Origin: Haladaptatus paucihalophilus DX253
GTDB lineage: Archaea; Halobacteriota; Halobacteria; Halobacteriales; Haladaptataceae
Assembly (NCBI RefSeq): GCF_000376445.1
Contig: NZ_AQXI01000002.1
Span: forward strand, 248,001-312,000
Length of the DNA: 64,000 nucleotides
Reading direction: 5' to 3'
The notes beneath the pieces were generated by a model, which had not been told where the DNA came from, searched no databases, and saw nothing but the letters and a program-made list of their open reading frames with translations. The position numbers and the translations under genes were made by a program. Positions 9,545 to 18,276 of this stretch are shown in pieces; the first letter of the stretch is position 1, and the number at the start of each line of letters is the position of its first letter.

Positions 9545-11881
9545 ATGTCGAGAAATGAGCCACAACCGGCCTTGATGTCGTCAACGACCTGTCGATACAC
9601 GTTCGACCCGGCGACGCAGACGGACGCGCAACTCCAGACCACGTGGGAGTGCCCGCACGAGGCCCACTCGGAAAGCGAATACTGCGTGTTCCACATGAGC
9701 CGGAACGAGCGCGCGACACACGACGTCACGGCCGACGATATCGTCGAAGTCCTCCGGTCGAACCTCCAATCGGCGGACACCCGCGTCAACGAGTACGTCG
9801 GGGCGGACCTGCCCCACCTCTCGCTCACGTATCAGGACGTCAACGGAACGACGAACCACGTCCTCAACTTCCAGCACGCGAGCATCGACGGACTGGATTT
9901 GACCCACGGACGCCTCGACCAAGGACTCATCCTCCGCGAGGCGAGCATCGGTCGTCTCAAGTTCGAGGATTCGGTCGTCACGGGCACCGTCGATGCGAGA
10001 GAGCTGACGGTGCGGGAGAACGTCACGACGGACGAGGCGACGTTCGAACAGGACGTGCGGTTCGAGGGTGCCGTGTTTCAGGGCGACGTCGACTGCGACG
10101 AGACGGTGTTTCGCTCGGACACGAGTTTCGCGGACGCGACGTTCAACGGCGTCGCGCACTTCCGCAACGTCGAAACCAGCGGCAGCAGCCACGTCCTCGA
10201 CGACCACATCTCGTTCGCGGACGTGACGTTCCGCGACGACGCGAGTTTCCGACAGGCGACGTTCGATTACGTCACGTTCGAAGGGGCTGAGTTCACCGCC
10301 GGGTCCGACTTCGAACACGTCAACTTCAGCGGCGACGCCCGCTTCGACGGCGTGACGTTCCACCGGATGGCCGACTTCGACGAAGCGCGGTTCGACGACG
10401 ACGTGAGTTTCACCGACGTTCGCTTCATGCAGTTGGCCGAATTCCGCGGCGTCGAGTTCAACGGCGGCAGTCGGACGACGAACGACGACGTGACGTTCGA
10501 AGGGGCGACCTTCGAGGGCGAAGCGGACTTCAAACTCGCGCGCTTCCGGTTTTCGGACTTCGAGGGGACGACGTTCAAACGCTCGGTCAACTTCGACCGC
10601 GCGACGTTTCGAGCGCGCACCGACTGCCAACGCCTTCAGGTCGCCGGGGAGATTCAGCTCGACGGAGCGGTGTTCGAACAGGAGGTCGATTTCACCGAAA
10701 GCACCGTCGGCGACGATATCGTCGCCGTCGAAACCGAGTTCAAGGGGGACGCGACGTTCGAACGCGTCGCGTTCAATGGCCGCGCGCGGTTCGACGAAGC
10801 GCGGTTCAACGAGGATGCGAGTTTCCGCGGCGCGACCTTCGACGGCCCGGCGGAGTTTCGCGGGGCGGTGTTCGAAGGCGAGGCGCGCCACATGGAGGAG
10901 AACGCGTCGTTCAAGGAGGCGACGTTCCGCGACGACGCGGAGTTCGAGGCGGCGAACTTCACCAACGTCTCGTTCTGGGACGCGACGTTCCACGGGTCCT
11001 GTGACTTCCGCCGCGCGGTCGTCCACGAGACGGCGAACTTCCGCCTGCTCGGCGGCGACCGCGAGACGTACATCGACTTCACCGACGCGACGGTCAACGG
11101 CGGGACCATCACGCAGGTCGGCGGCAACGCGATTCCGTACGATTTCACGCGCGCGACCGTCGGCAGCGTCCAACTGGACGGCGAGGGGAACGAACACGAA
11201 CTCCTCGACCACTTCCGGTTCTGCCTCACCGACTTCGATCACTTCGATTTCAGTAACCACCACGTGTACCTCGAACGCAACGACTGGACGATTCACGATT
11301 TCGTCGGGAACAGCGCCACCGGCCAGTTCGCCGTCGAGATGAACAACGAGATAATCGAGGAGACGTACCGGAAGGCACAGGAGAGCGCCGATGCGGTCGG
11401 CGATACGCCGACGAGCAGGGAGTTCGAGTTCAAACACTACTACTACAACCGCAAGAAGAACCTCGACATCATCCTCAACGAGTACTCGCTGAACACGTGG
11501 GCGCGGGGCAAGAAGGCCGCGAGCGTCACGCTCAACTTCTTCATGCAGATAACCTGCGGTTACGGGAACCGACTGCCGCGAATCGCCGCGCTCACCTTCC
11601 TCCTGCCCGCGCTGTTCGGCGTCCTCTACGCGCTCGGCGGGCCGTTCCTGACGCAGGCGGGCAGCGTCTTCCACCCGGCGGAGGTCGGGAAGTCGTCACC
11701 GGAAATCCTCTTCGACACCGTGTACTACAGCTACATCAGCTTCAGCACGGTGGGCTACGGGGACATCAACCCGCTCGGGCACGTGGCGCGGGTGCTCGCC
11801 GCGAGTCAGGGGATGTTGAACGGGTTGTTCTTCACCCTCCTCACGTTCACGCTGTTCAAGCGCGTCCTCGGCGGCAACTGA
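9545..11881 (+). CDS. Pentapeptide-repeat (beta-helix) protein fused to a two-helix potassium channel pore
   Basis: 778 residues. N-terminal Cys/His set (C16, C36, H38, H41, C47, H50; WECPHEAHSESEYCVFH) looks like a small zinc knuckle. Residues about 100-570 are an almost unbroken array of pentapeptides with a central Phe (DATFNGVAHF, DEARFNEDASF), expected to fold into a quadrilateral beta-helix. After a charged linker (about 590-650) come a membrane helix (AALTFLLPALFGVLYALGG), a pore helix and the canonical selectivity filter STVGYGD, then a last helix ending FKRVLGGN. Two helices plus filter per subunit imply a tetrameric K+ channel with a giant cytoplasmic beta-helix on its N-terminal side. 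Known two-helix channels carry RCK or cyclic-nucleotide domains instead. Confidence 0.9.
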   Translation: MSRNEPQPALMSSTTCRYTFDPATQTDAQLQTTWECPHEAHSESEYCVFHMSRNERATHDVTADDIVEVLRSNLQSADTRVNEYVGADLPHLSLTYQDVNGTTNHVLNFQHASIDGLDLTHGRLDQGLILREASIGRLKFEDSVVTGTVDARELTVRENVTTDEATFEQDVRFEGAVFQGDVDCDETVFRSDTSFADATFNGVAHFRNVETSGSSHVLDDHISFADVTFRDDASFRQATFDYVTFEGAEFTAGSDFEHVNFSGDARFDGVTFHRMADFDEARFDDDVSFTDVRFMQLAEFRGVEFNGGSRTTNDDVTFEGATFEGEADFKLARFRFSDFEGTTFKRSVNFDRATFRARTDCQRLQVAGEIQLDGAVFEQEVDFTESTVGDDIVAVETEFKGDATFERVAFNGRARFDEARFNEDASFRGATFDGPAEFRGAVFEGEARHMEENASFKEATFRDDAEFEAANFTNVSFWDATFHGSCDFRRAVVHETANFRLLGGDRETYIDFTDATVNGGTITQVGGNAIPYDFTRATVGSVQLDGEGNEHELLDHFRFCLTDFDHFDFSNHHVYLERNDWTIHDFVGNSATGQFAVEMNNEIIEETYRKAQESADAVGDTPTSREFEFKHYYYNRKKNLDIILNEYSLNTWARGKKAASVTLNFFMQITCGYGNRLPRIAALTFLLPALFGVLYALGGPFLTQAGSVFHPAEVGKSSPEILFDTVYYSYISFSTVGYGDINPLGHVARVLAASQGMLNGLFFTLLTFTLFKRVLGGN

Positions 11882-11923
11882 TGCAGGGTCGGGGGATCGC
11901 TCGACGCGGGGTCGGCCCGCGGG

Positions 11924-13582
11924 TCACGTTTCGTCGTGACTCTCGTCCTCGGTTTCGAGCGCGTACTGGCTGTCGTCGATGTGTTCGAGCCGCCGTTCCG
12001 TCTCTTCGAGGAGCCGATTGCCGACCTCGGTGCTGACGATGCCCCGTTCCATCGCCGCCTTGATGCCGACGATTTCGTATCGAACGACCTCGGCTTCCGC
12101 GGTGAGTCCCTCCTTCTCTCGCAGATGTGGATGTTCGTCGAGCAGCGTCGAGATAGCGCGATTCAACCGCCGTTTCTGGGACGTGTATCGCGTGTCGATG
12201 TTTTCGTATATCTCCGCGGAGATGTCGTCCCGTTCGTGGAGTTCTTCGGCACCCGCGAGGGCGGCGTTGACGCCGTGTAACCGCCCCATGAGGAGTTCGT
12301 ACCGGCGTTCGGCCGCGGAGGTGATGACGATTCCGAGTCGCTCGATGAGCCGTCCCATCGTCAGGCCGTTGACGACGAGGGTGACCGCGGCCACGCCGAA
12401 CACGATCGCGGAGAGTTCCTCCCGGAGGGCGACCGGAAGACTCCGCGGCAACCCGAGAACGAGCGCGATAGGAACGGAGGCGTGGATGCCGCTCCAGACG
12501 ATAACGTGCTGGTACGACCGGGGAATCGTGCTCGTGAATCGCCTGTTCAGCAACGCGACGAGCGGGTAGACGACGACCGCCCGCGCCAGAAAGACGAGGA
12601 CGACGGCGACCAGAATCTCACCGGCGTACCGTTCGAGCAGGTCGAGCGGGGTTGCGACGCCGATGGCGACGAAGATGACGGTGTTCGCGATGAACGCCGC
12701 GCTCGCCCAGACCGTTCCGAGCGTCAGCCGCGTTCGCGCGCTCACCGCGTCACGGGTTCCGTGCGTGCCGACGACGAGACCGGCACCCAGCACGGCGATG
12801 ACGCCGCTGACGTCGAGGTGCTCCGCGAGGACGTACACGCCGTACGCGAGGACGACGGTGAAGACGATTCCCGTCATCGGTTGGTCCACGAGGATGAGGA
12901 GACGATAGGCGACGTACCCAGCGACCAGGCCGATGAACGTGCCGCCGACCATCGCGATGACGATGCCGAACCCGACGTCCCTGACGACGAGCGAGGGTGT
13001 GATCAGCTCGGTGGCGGTGACGTCTCGAACGCGTGCTTCGAGGAGGACGGAGAGGAGGACGGAATACAGCACGATGCCGACGCCGTCGTTCAGAATGCTC
13101 TCCCCTTCGGTGAGCACCGACAGCCGTTCCGGTGCGCCGAGGTCCTCGAACAGGGCGACGACCGAAACGGGGTCGGTCGGCATCGCAATCGCACCGAGAA
13201 GAAGGGCGACGGCCACGGAGAGTCCGAGCAGTTGCGAACCGAGGACGCCGACGATGGCGACCGACACGACGAGGCCGACGACTGCGAGCACCAAAATCGG
13301 AACGACGTCCTCGCGTAGCTGTTCGGTGTCGATGTTCATCGCGCTTTGAAATATCAACGTCGGCAGGATGACGAGCAGAATGAGTTGGTTCGAGAGCGGC
13401 GTCGTCAGCGGAAGGTCGAGAACGGAGACGGCCAACCCCGCCAGAACGAGGCCGACGGTGTACGGGATGCGAACGATTTTCGTCGTGAACGTCCCGACGA
13501 CTCCCGCGATGACGAACACGGCGAGAAGCGTGAAAAGATGCGATTCGAGACTCCCCGCTGCCTGAATCCCCCCGGAAACCAT
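11924..13582 (-). CDS. Cation/proton antiporter, CPA1 (NhaP) type
   Basis: 552 residues with about 12 hydrophobic segments over 1-405 and a C-terminal cytoplasmic, highly charged helical region (about 405-552). CPA1 hallmarks are visible: AMPTDPVSVVALF (Asp-Pro in the transport site) and LTEGESILNDGVGIVLYS (Glu and Asn-Asp pair). The family exchanges Na+ or K+ for H+ across the cell membrane, a housekeeping task in salt-loving archaea. It faces convergently the K+ channel gene, whose stop is 42 bases away. The pairing of a K+ channel and a cation antiporter is suggestive but not proof of joint work. Confidence 0.9.
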   Translation of the reverse strand: MVSGGIQAAGSLESHLFTLLAVFVIAGVVGTFTTKIVRIPYTVGLVLAGLAVSVLDLPLTTPLSNQLILLVILPTLIFQSAMNIDTEQLREDVVPILVLAVVGLVVSVAIVGVLGSQLLGLSVAVALLLGAIAMPTDPVSVVALFEDLGAPERLSVLTEGESILNDGVGIVLYSVLLSVLLEARVRDVTATELITPSLVVRDVGFGIVIAMVGGTFIGLVAGYVAYRLLILVDQPMTGIVFTVVLAYGVYVLAEHLDVSGVIAVLGAGLVVGTHGTRDAVSARTRLTLGTVWASAAFIANTVIFVAIGVATPLDLLERYAGEILVAVVLVFLARAVVVYPLVALLNRRFTSTIPRSYQHVIVWSGIHASVPIALVLGLPRSLPVALREELSAIVFGVAAVTLVVNGLTMGRLIERLGIVITSAAERRYELLMGRLHGVNAALAGAEELHERDDISAEIYENIDTRYTSQKRRLNRAISTLLDEHPHLREKEGLTAEAEVVRYEIVGIKAAMERGIVSTEVGNRLLEETERRLEHIDDSQYALETEDESHDET

Positions 13583-13679
13583 CGTCCGGGATACACGTTC
13601 TTCAGGGGGTTAACTATGGGTGGACAAACCGACTTTCGACGGCGGTGCGCATTTCCGCCACGTTCCCGTAGGGGACGAC

Positions 13680-13973
13680 ATGCGACTCACCGTGTACGGC
13701 CCGCTTCGGAGCTCGACGGGCGAAAAGACGGTTTCGATGGCGTTCGACGGAGGGACCGTCGAGGACGCGCTCGCCGTCTTCGTCGAGCGATACCCCCGAT
13801 CGGAGACCCAGTTGTTCGACGACGACGGGAGCCTCCGAACCAGCGCTCGCATCTCCGTGAACGGGGAGCGGGTCGAGGTAGACGATGCGTGCCCGGCCGA
13901 CGCGGAAGTGACGGTGTTTCCTGCCGTACAGGGCGGACGTACCGATGGACAGGGTAGACCTACCGACGGATAA
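13680..13973 (+). CDS. Ubiquitin-like small modifier / MoaD family protein with extension past the diglycine
   Basis: 97 residues from ATG 13680 (MRLTVYGPLRSS). Beta-grasp fold: GGTVEDALAVFVERYP and ISVNGERVEVDDA, with the final strand VTVFPAVQGG. In MoaD and the archaeal SAMP modifiers this Gly-Gly is the C-terminus, where the protein is adenylated for sulfur transfer or conjugation. Here 12 more residues (RTDGQGRPTDG and the stop context) follow, encoded by an imperfect 21-base tandem repeat. As written the protein would need trimming to act, or it is a decayed or repurposed paralogue. Convergent to the formamidase gene. Confidence 0.8.
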   Translation: MRLTVYGPLRSSTGEKTVSMAFDGGTVEDALAVFVERYPRSETQLFDDDGSLRTSARISVNGERVEVDDACPADAEVTVFPAVQGGRTDGQGRPTDG

Positions 13974-14000
13974 GGTGAACCGACCGACGGAGCGTCGAGA
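13938..14000 (+). repeat. Imperfect 21-base tandem repeat, three units, across the C-terminus of the modifier gene
   Basis: Units at 13938-13958, 13959-13979 and 13980-14000 share the core ACCGAYGGA and similar flanks. Unit one begins exactly one codon after the Gly-Gly codons (13932-13937); the stop TAA lies inside unit two. The expansion therefore explains the extra C-terminal residues. Confidence 0.7.
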
Positions 14001-14074
14001 GACGAATTCCGTTTCACGGGAGAGCCCCGGACGAATCGCGGAAAATCGAAGAACACTCGGAAGTAGGAGAGCGC

Positions 14075-15382
14075 TCAGCGGTCGTACTGTGCGCGAACCA
14101 GGTCGGCGAGGCCGCGCTCTTCGAGGCGGTCCATCGGCGCGAGCATCGTCAGTTGAACGACGCCGGGAAGGCGTCCGATTTCGACGCCGCCGGTGAACGT
14201 ACACCGAGCGCGCACCTCCCCTTCGGTCATGTCGAGGAGCGCACCCGCGCGTTCGAAGGCGTTGTCCGTCGCGTCGTTGATTGTCGCGCCGCTGCCGACG
14301 ACCTGTATCGGTCCCGTCTCGGCTATCGCTTCGACGTCGTACTCGTCGGCGAGGCGTTCGCCTCGTTCCATCTCCCGGTCCGTGTAGGGTTTGCTGATGT
14401 ACGGCAGGTCCTCCTCGTTCGGCAACAGAAGCGGGCCGTCGATGTCGAGGCCTTTGATGACTTCGACCTCGAACTCGGCCCGTCCGCTCACGTCCGTCGT
14501 GTGAAGCGAGAGTTCGCCGTCGCCCTGATTCGCGTGCATGTCGCCGACGTACACGCCGCCGCCGTCGATTTTGACGGGGCAGACGAGGACGGCACCCTCG
14601 CGGACCGCGTTGATGTCCATGTGGCCGTCGGTGCGCTCCGCGAGTTCGTCCTCGTCGGCGAGTCCCCAGTCGTGATCCGCGCCGATGAGGAACTGGCCGA
14701 AGTCGCCCGCGTTGTGGGAGTCCGGCATCTCGATGGGCGGCGTCGTCCCGACGTTCCCGATGAACGGGCGGAGGTGACCGAGCGTCCCCGGCATCTCCGA
14801 CGGTTCGTAGAGGAGGATGGGGTGCTGGCGGGAGTGTTCGGGCAGCGCCATCGCCTCGTCGGCCCGGTGCGCCAAGTCGTCGGCACCCTCCTCGCCGACG
14901 GTGAGTCCCACCGTCCGGTCGTCGTCGAAGGCGACCGTGTACCCGTACTCGAAGCCGAACGAGGAGGCGTTCGCGCCGCACTCGGCGCACTTTATCGACT
15001 CCTCGCCCGTCCCCTCGACGATGCTCTCGGGCCACTTCGTCCCGCACTCCGGGCACACGTGGTCCACGAAGGGGTCGTCGCCGAACGCGCCCTCACGTTC
15101 GCGCATGCTGCCGGTGCTGGTGGCGATGCTCGTCACCTCGATGTTCTTGATTTTCAACGCGATGGCGTCGCCGACTTCGGCGTTCTCGACGCGAATCGGT
15201 TGGGTAACTTCGTGGCCCCCTCTGAACTCGGGCGTTATCATCGGCCCCCAACACGCCGGTGGCGTGTGTGTTTTGATAGTTCCCCCGTCCGCGACGGTGC
15301 CCGCCCACTCCTGGTCCGGTCCCACGAGACCGAGCGTGTACCGGTCGACCGCGAGTTCTTGCTGGACTTCTTGCTGTGCCAT
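14075..15382 (-). CDS. Acetamidase/formamidase family amidohydrolase with zinc-ribbon insert
   Basis: 435 residues. Family landmarks: THTPPACWGPMITPE near the N-terminus, VCPVKIDGGGVYVGDMHANQGDGE in the core and GGVEIGRLPGVVQL near the end, all characteristic of FmdA/AmdA enzymes that hydrolyse formamide or acetamide to ammonia and the acid. An insert at about 108-145 carries two CxxC pairs (HVCPECG and IKCAECG), a likely zinc ribbon not part of the minimal enzyme. AT-rich TTTAAGATAATCC lies about 25 bases before the start, fitting a leaderless message. Cytoplasmic nitrogen supply is the likely role. Confidence 0.9.
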   Translation of the reverse strand: MAQQEVQQELAVDRYTLGLVGPDQEWAGTVADGGTIKTHTPPACWGPMITPEFRGGHEVTQPIRVENAEVGDAIALKIKNIEVTSIATSTGSMREREGAFGDDPFVDHVCPECGTKWPESIVEGTGEESIKCAECGANASSFGFEYGYTVAFDDDRTVGLTVGEEGADDLAHRADEAMALPEHSRQHPILLYEPSEMPGTLGHLRPFIGNVGTTPPIEMPDSHNAGDFGQFLIGADHDWGLADEDELAERTDGHMDINAVREGAVLVCPVKIDGGGVYVGDMHANQGDGELSLHTTDVSGRAEFEVEVIKGLDIDGPLLLPNEEDLPYISKPYTDREMERGERLADEYDVEAIAETGPIQVVGSGATINDATDNAFERAGALLDMTEGEVRARCTFTGGVEIGRLPGVVQLTMLAPMDRLEERGLADLVRAQYDR

Positions 15383-15527
15383 GGTCGTCCGCTAGAGAGG
15401 GGCGGGATTATCTTAAACAATCGTGTGACTGTTCGGTCGGCGGCGCGACGAAATCAGCGCGCCGGGAACCGGTGTCGGCAATCAGTTAAGTCGGCTCGGA
15501 GTGACGGACAGAGGTGAGCGACGGTCC

Positions 15528-16415
15528 ATGTACGATGACATACTCATTCCGACCGACGGCAGTCGAGGTGCCACCGCGGGTGCCCGCCACGGGTTGAACC
15601 TCGCACGCGCGTTCGATTCCCGAGTGCATCTATTGAGCGTCGTCGACGAGCGCGCGTACAGCGCGCGACTCGTCGATATCGACCGGGATATTCGAGAACA
15701 CAGGGAGGCGCTCGAAGACCGCGCCGAGGAGGCGCTCGACGAACTGGCGGACCTCGCCGCCGATGCGAACGTGCAGTCCGAGCGCGTTGTCGAACACGGA
15801 ATTCCCTCCGAGGCGATTCGGTCCTTCGTCGACGACCGGGATATCGACCTCGTTTCCATGGGGACGCACGGCCGAACGGGTCTCGACCGGTATCTGCTCG
15901 GCAGCGTCACCGAACGCGTGGTTCGAACGAGCGACGTTCCGGTCCTCACCTCCCGAGAGGCGGCGGAAAACGAGCGGAGTTACGACGCGATTTTGCTCCC
16001 GACCGACGGCAGCGATGCGGCCGCCGGTGCGGTCGAGCACGGACTCGCAATCGCGGAGCGCTACGGGGCCACCGTCCACGCGCTCTCGGTGGTCGACGTG
16101 CGACAATTGACCGGCATGTACGAGACGGATTCGTGGACGCCGCGGCTGTTGGACGTCGTTGAAGAGGCACGCGAGCGGTCGGTCGAGGGGGTCGCCGAAC
16201 GAGCGAAAGACCGCGGACTCGACGTCGTAACGCACGTCGAACACGGTATACCGTCGAGCGTGATTCGGGAGTACGTCCCGGAGCAGGATATCGACCTCGT
16301 GGCGATGGGGACGCACGGCCGAACGGGTCTCGACCGGTATCTCATCGGCAGCGTCACGGAGCGGACCATCCGAACGAGCGACGTGCCGGTGCTCACGGTC
16401 CACCATCGGGAGTGA
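15528..16415 (+). CDS. Tandem universal stress protein (two UspA domains)
   Basis: 295 residues from ATG 15528 (MYDDILIPTDGS). Two UspA domains in line, each about 145 residues, each beginning with a strand ending PTDGS and each ending with the ATP-loop motif MGTHGRTGLDRYLLGSVTER (first) or its near copy (second), then SDVPVLT. The two halves are very alike, an internal duplication. Such proteins bind ATP and respond to stress; the partner is unknown. It stands alone with TTAAG-like sequence about 40 bases upstream. Confidence 0.93.
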   Translation: MYDDILIPTDGSRGATAGARHGLNLARAFDSRVHLLSVVDERAYSARLVDIDRDIREHREALEDRAEEALDELADLAADANVQSERVVEHGIPSEAIRSFVDDRDIDLVSMGTHGRTGLDRYLLGSVTERVVRTSDVPVLTSREAAENERSYDAILLPTDGSDAAAGAVEHGLAIAERYGATVHALSVVDVRQLTGMYETDSWTPRLLDVVEEARERSVEGVAERAKDRGLDVVTHVEHGIPSSVIREYVPEQDIDLVAMGTHGRTGLDRYLIGSVTERTIRTSDVPVLTVHHRE

Positions 16416-16455
16416 CGGACGAGGCTATTTCCGCACGCGTCCCGAACAGCGTTCG

Positions 16456-17070
16456 ATGAGTTCCATCACACTTCCCGAACCCGAGCTAGATGGGACGGTC
16501 AGCGTCGACCGCGCCATCGCGTGGCGGGCCAGTCGGCGGTCGTTCGGCGCGGCACCCGTGTCGCGGGAGGACGCGTCGCGCGTCCTGTGGGCGGCGCAAG
16601 GCGTGACGCACACGAGGGACGGCATCGAGATGCGCGCCGCACCGAGCGCCGGGGCCACCTATCCGCTCACCCTCTTTCTGGACGTCGGTCCTGACGGGGC
16701 GAAGGCGCTCCCGCCCGGCGTTTTCCGGTACGACCCGCCGAGCCACTCCCTCGAACGGATACGCGATACCTCCGTTCGGTCGGCGCTCACGAGCGGGGCG
16801 GGCGGGCAGGCGGTCGTGCGGGACGCCCCCGCGGTGCTCGTCGTCACCGCCGATTTCGAGCGAACGAGACGGGAGTACCCCGACCACGGGACTCGGTACG
16901 TGTACATGGAGGCCGGACACGTCGCCGAAAACGTCCAGCTCGTGTGCGAGGCGCACGACTTGTGTACCTGTCCCGTCGGCGCGTTTTCCGACGAGAGTGT
17001 AAAGAGAACTCTCGATTTACCCGCCGAACTCGACCCGGTGTACCTGTTGCCGTTCGGTCATCGGCGGTGA
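16456..17070 (+). CDS. SagB-type nitroreductase-family oxidoreductase
   Basis: 204 residues. FMN-binding nitroreductase fold of the SagB type: AIAWRASRRSFG, then LWAAQGVT, RAAPSAGATYPLTLFL (flavin-contacting segment), VYMEAGHVAENVQLVCEAHDL and a C-terminal LLPFGHRR. SagB proteins oxidise azoline rings in peptide toxins, but stand-alone copies like this one have no precursor peptide or cyclodehydratase nearby, so a general flavin oxidoreductase role is safer. 40 bases after the UspA gene on the same strand. Confidence 0.85.
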   Translation: MSSITLPEPELDGTVSVDRAIAWRASRRSFGAAPVSREDASRVLWAAQGVTHTRDGIEMRAAPSAGATYPLTLFLDVGPDGAKALPPGVFRYDPPSHSLERIRDTSVRSALTSGAGGQAVVRDAPAVLVVTADFERTRREYPDHGTRYVYMEAGHVAENVQLVCEAHDLCTCPVGAFSDESVKRTLDLPAELDPVYLLPFGHRR

Positions 17071-17098
17071 ACGAGCGGGGGGACTGTGCTGTCCCACA

Positions 17099-18133
17099 TC
17101 AGGTCCGCACGGCGGGATGCGGCGACGCTTCGAGCAGAATCGTACCGTCATCACGGCGGGTGAGGGACATATCGCTCCCGAACTTCTCGATGACGGCCAG
17201 GTTTGTTCGGACGTGTGCGGTGACGGTCGGAATACGGACGGTTCCGCCGACGAGCGCGAGGACGGTCATCACCTGGTCTGCCATGTACTCGTCCACTGGA
17301 GCGCCGCCGGCGTGGAACTCTTCGAACCGGCGGAACGCATCGTCCGCGACTTCCTCCGAGGTTCGCCCTCGTTCGCCCACCGAATCGAATCCGGCGAGCG
17401 ACCGGTCGTACACCGCGGACAACAACAGCGACGAGCCGAGCGAACGGGTGGAGACGTATTCCACGCGCCGTATTTCGGGCGCACAGCCCGCGTCGGCGAG
17501 CCGTTTCCGCGCGCGTTCCGCCTGTCGCTCCGCGACCATCCGGTCCGCGAGTTCCGTCGCCGCTTTCGAACGGATTTCGACCCGGTCGAGTTCGCCACGG
17601 CGCTCGATTTCCAGCGGCGAGAGCGCCCCCGGAGTCGTCCGCAGTATCGCCTCCCCGCCGCCCGCGGGATAGAAGCCGGTTTTCGTACAGTCTCCGTCAG
17701 CATCGAGCCCACACCGGGTGAGAAGCGGTAGTTTCACGCGTCGGAAGTACGCCACCGTCGGTGCCCACTTCACGTCGGTGCCGCCGCCGGCGGTCATCCG
17801 GAACGGTTCGTCGGCGGCCATCGCTATCGGGAGCACGGTGTCGAAGAGAAGCGTGATGCTCCCCGCGGTGCCGATGTCCACGGCCATCGGGTCGAAGCGA
17901 ACGGTACCCGGTCGGAAAGTCAGCGTCGATGAGTCGAGTCGTGCGCCCGCGACGTCGGCGGCGCAGATGGTCGCTACGATATCGACCGCGGTGACGTGCT
18001 GTGGTTTGAGGCCGGGATTCGGACGGGACCCCCGAACGTTAGTCATTCGAAACGGCGTTTCGGTGACGGCCGAGAGGCTAAGCGCCGTTCGTAGCAGTTG
18101 ACCGCCACCGACGGTACCATCTATCTCTATCAT
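17099..18133 (-). CDS. rtcA: RNA 3'-terminal phosphate cyclase
   Basis: 344 residues. Starts with MIEIDGTVGGGQLLRTALSL, the conserved N-terminal motif of the cyclase, then RPNPGLKPQH and a C-terminal TAHVRTNL carrying the histidine that is adenylated in the family. It converts RNA 3'-phosphate to a 2',3'-cyclic phosphate at the cost of ATP. Length is normal (about 340). No rtcB ligase gene lies next to it. The stop is close to the convergent nitroreductase stop. Confidence 0.95.
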   Translation of the reverse strand: MIEIDGTVGGGQLLRTALSLSAVTETPFRMTNVRGSRPNPGLKPQHVTAVDIVATICAADVAGARLDSSTLTFRPGTVRFDPMAVDIGTAGSITLLFDTVLPIAMAADEPFRMTAGGGTDVKWAPTVAYFRRVKLPLLTRCGLDADGDCTKTGFYPAGGGEAILRTTPGALSPLEIERRGELDRVEIRSKAATELADRMVAERQAERARKRLADAGCAPEIRRVEYVSTRSLGSSLLLSAVYDRSLAGFDSVGERGRTSEEVADDAFRRFEEFHAGGAPVDEYMADQVMTVLALVGGTVRIPTVTAHVRTNLAVIEKFGSDMSLTRRDDGTILLEASPHPAVRT

Positions 18134-18276
18134 GCGTGGGCCGGAACGGGCATTCGGGACGAATCGAAATGGCGTCCTTCCCAGAATCCTCGCAATTCAA
18201 CCACTTGAAGGTGGGTCCCGGTATCGGGTCCGTGTCGGCGGTGCTCGAGGGAACCGACCGGCCGGAAACGACGGTC

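Noticed and set aside
9581-11674. A 697-codon open frame on the minus strand
   Set aside because: It mirrors the pentapeptide gene; its Arg/Val/Glu-only composition is the usual reverse-strand shadow of GC-rich haloarchaeal genes.
12482-13318. A 278-codon plus-strand open frame
   Set aside because: Antisense to the NhaP-type antiporter, with no hydrophobic or domain pattern of its own.
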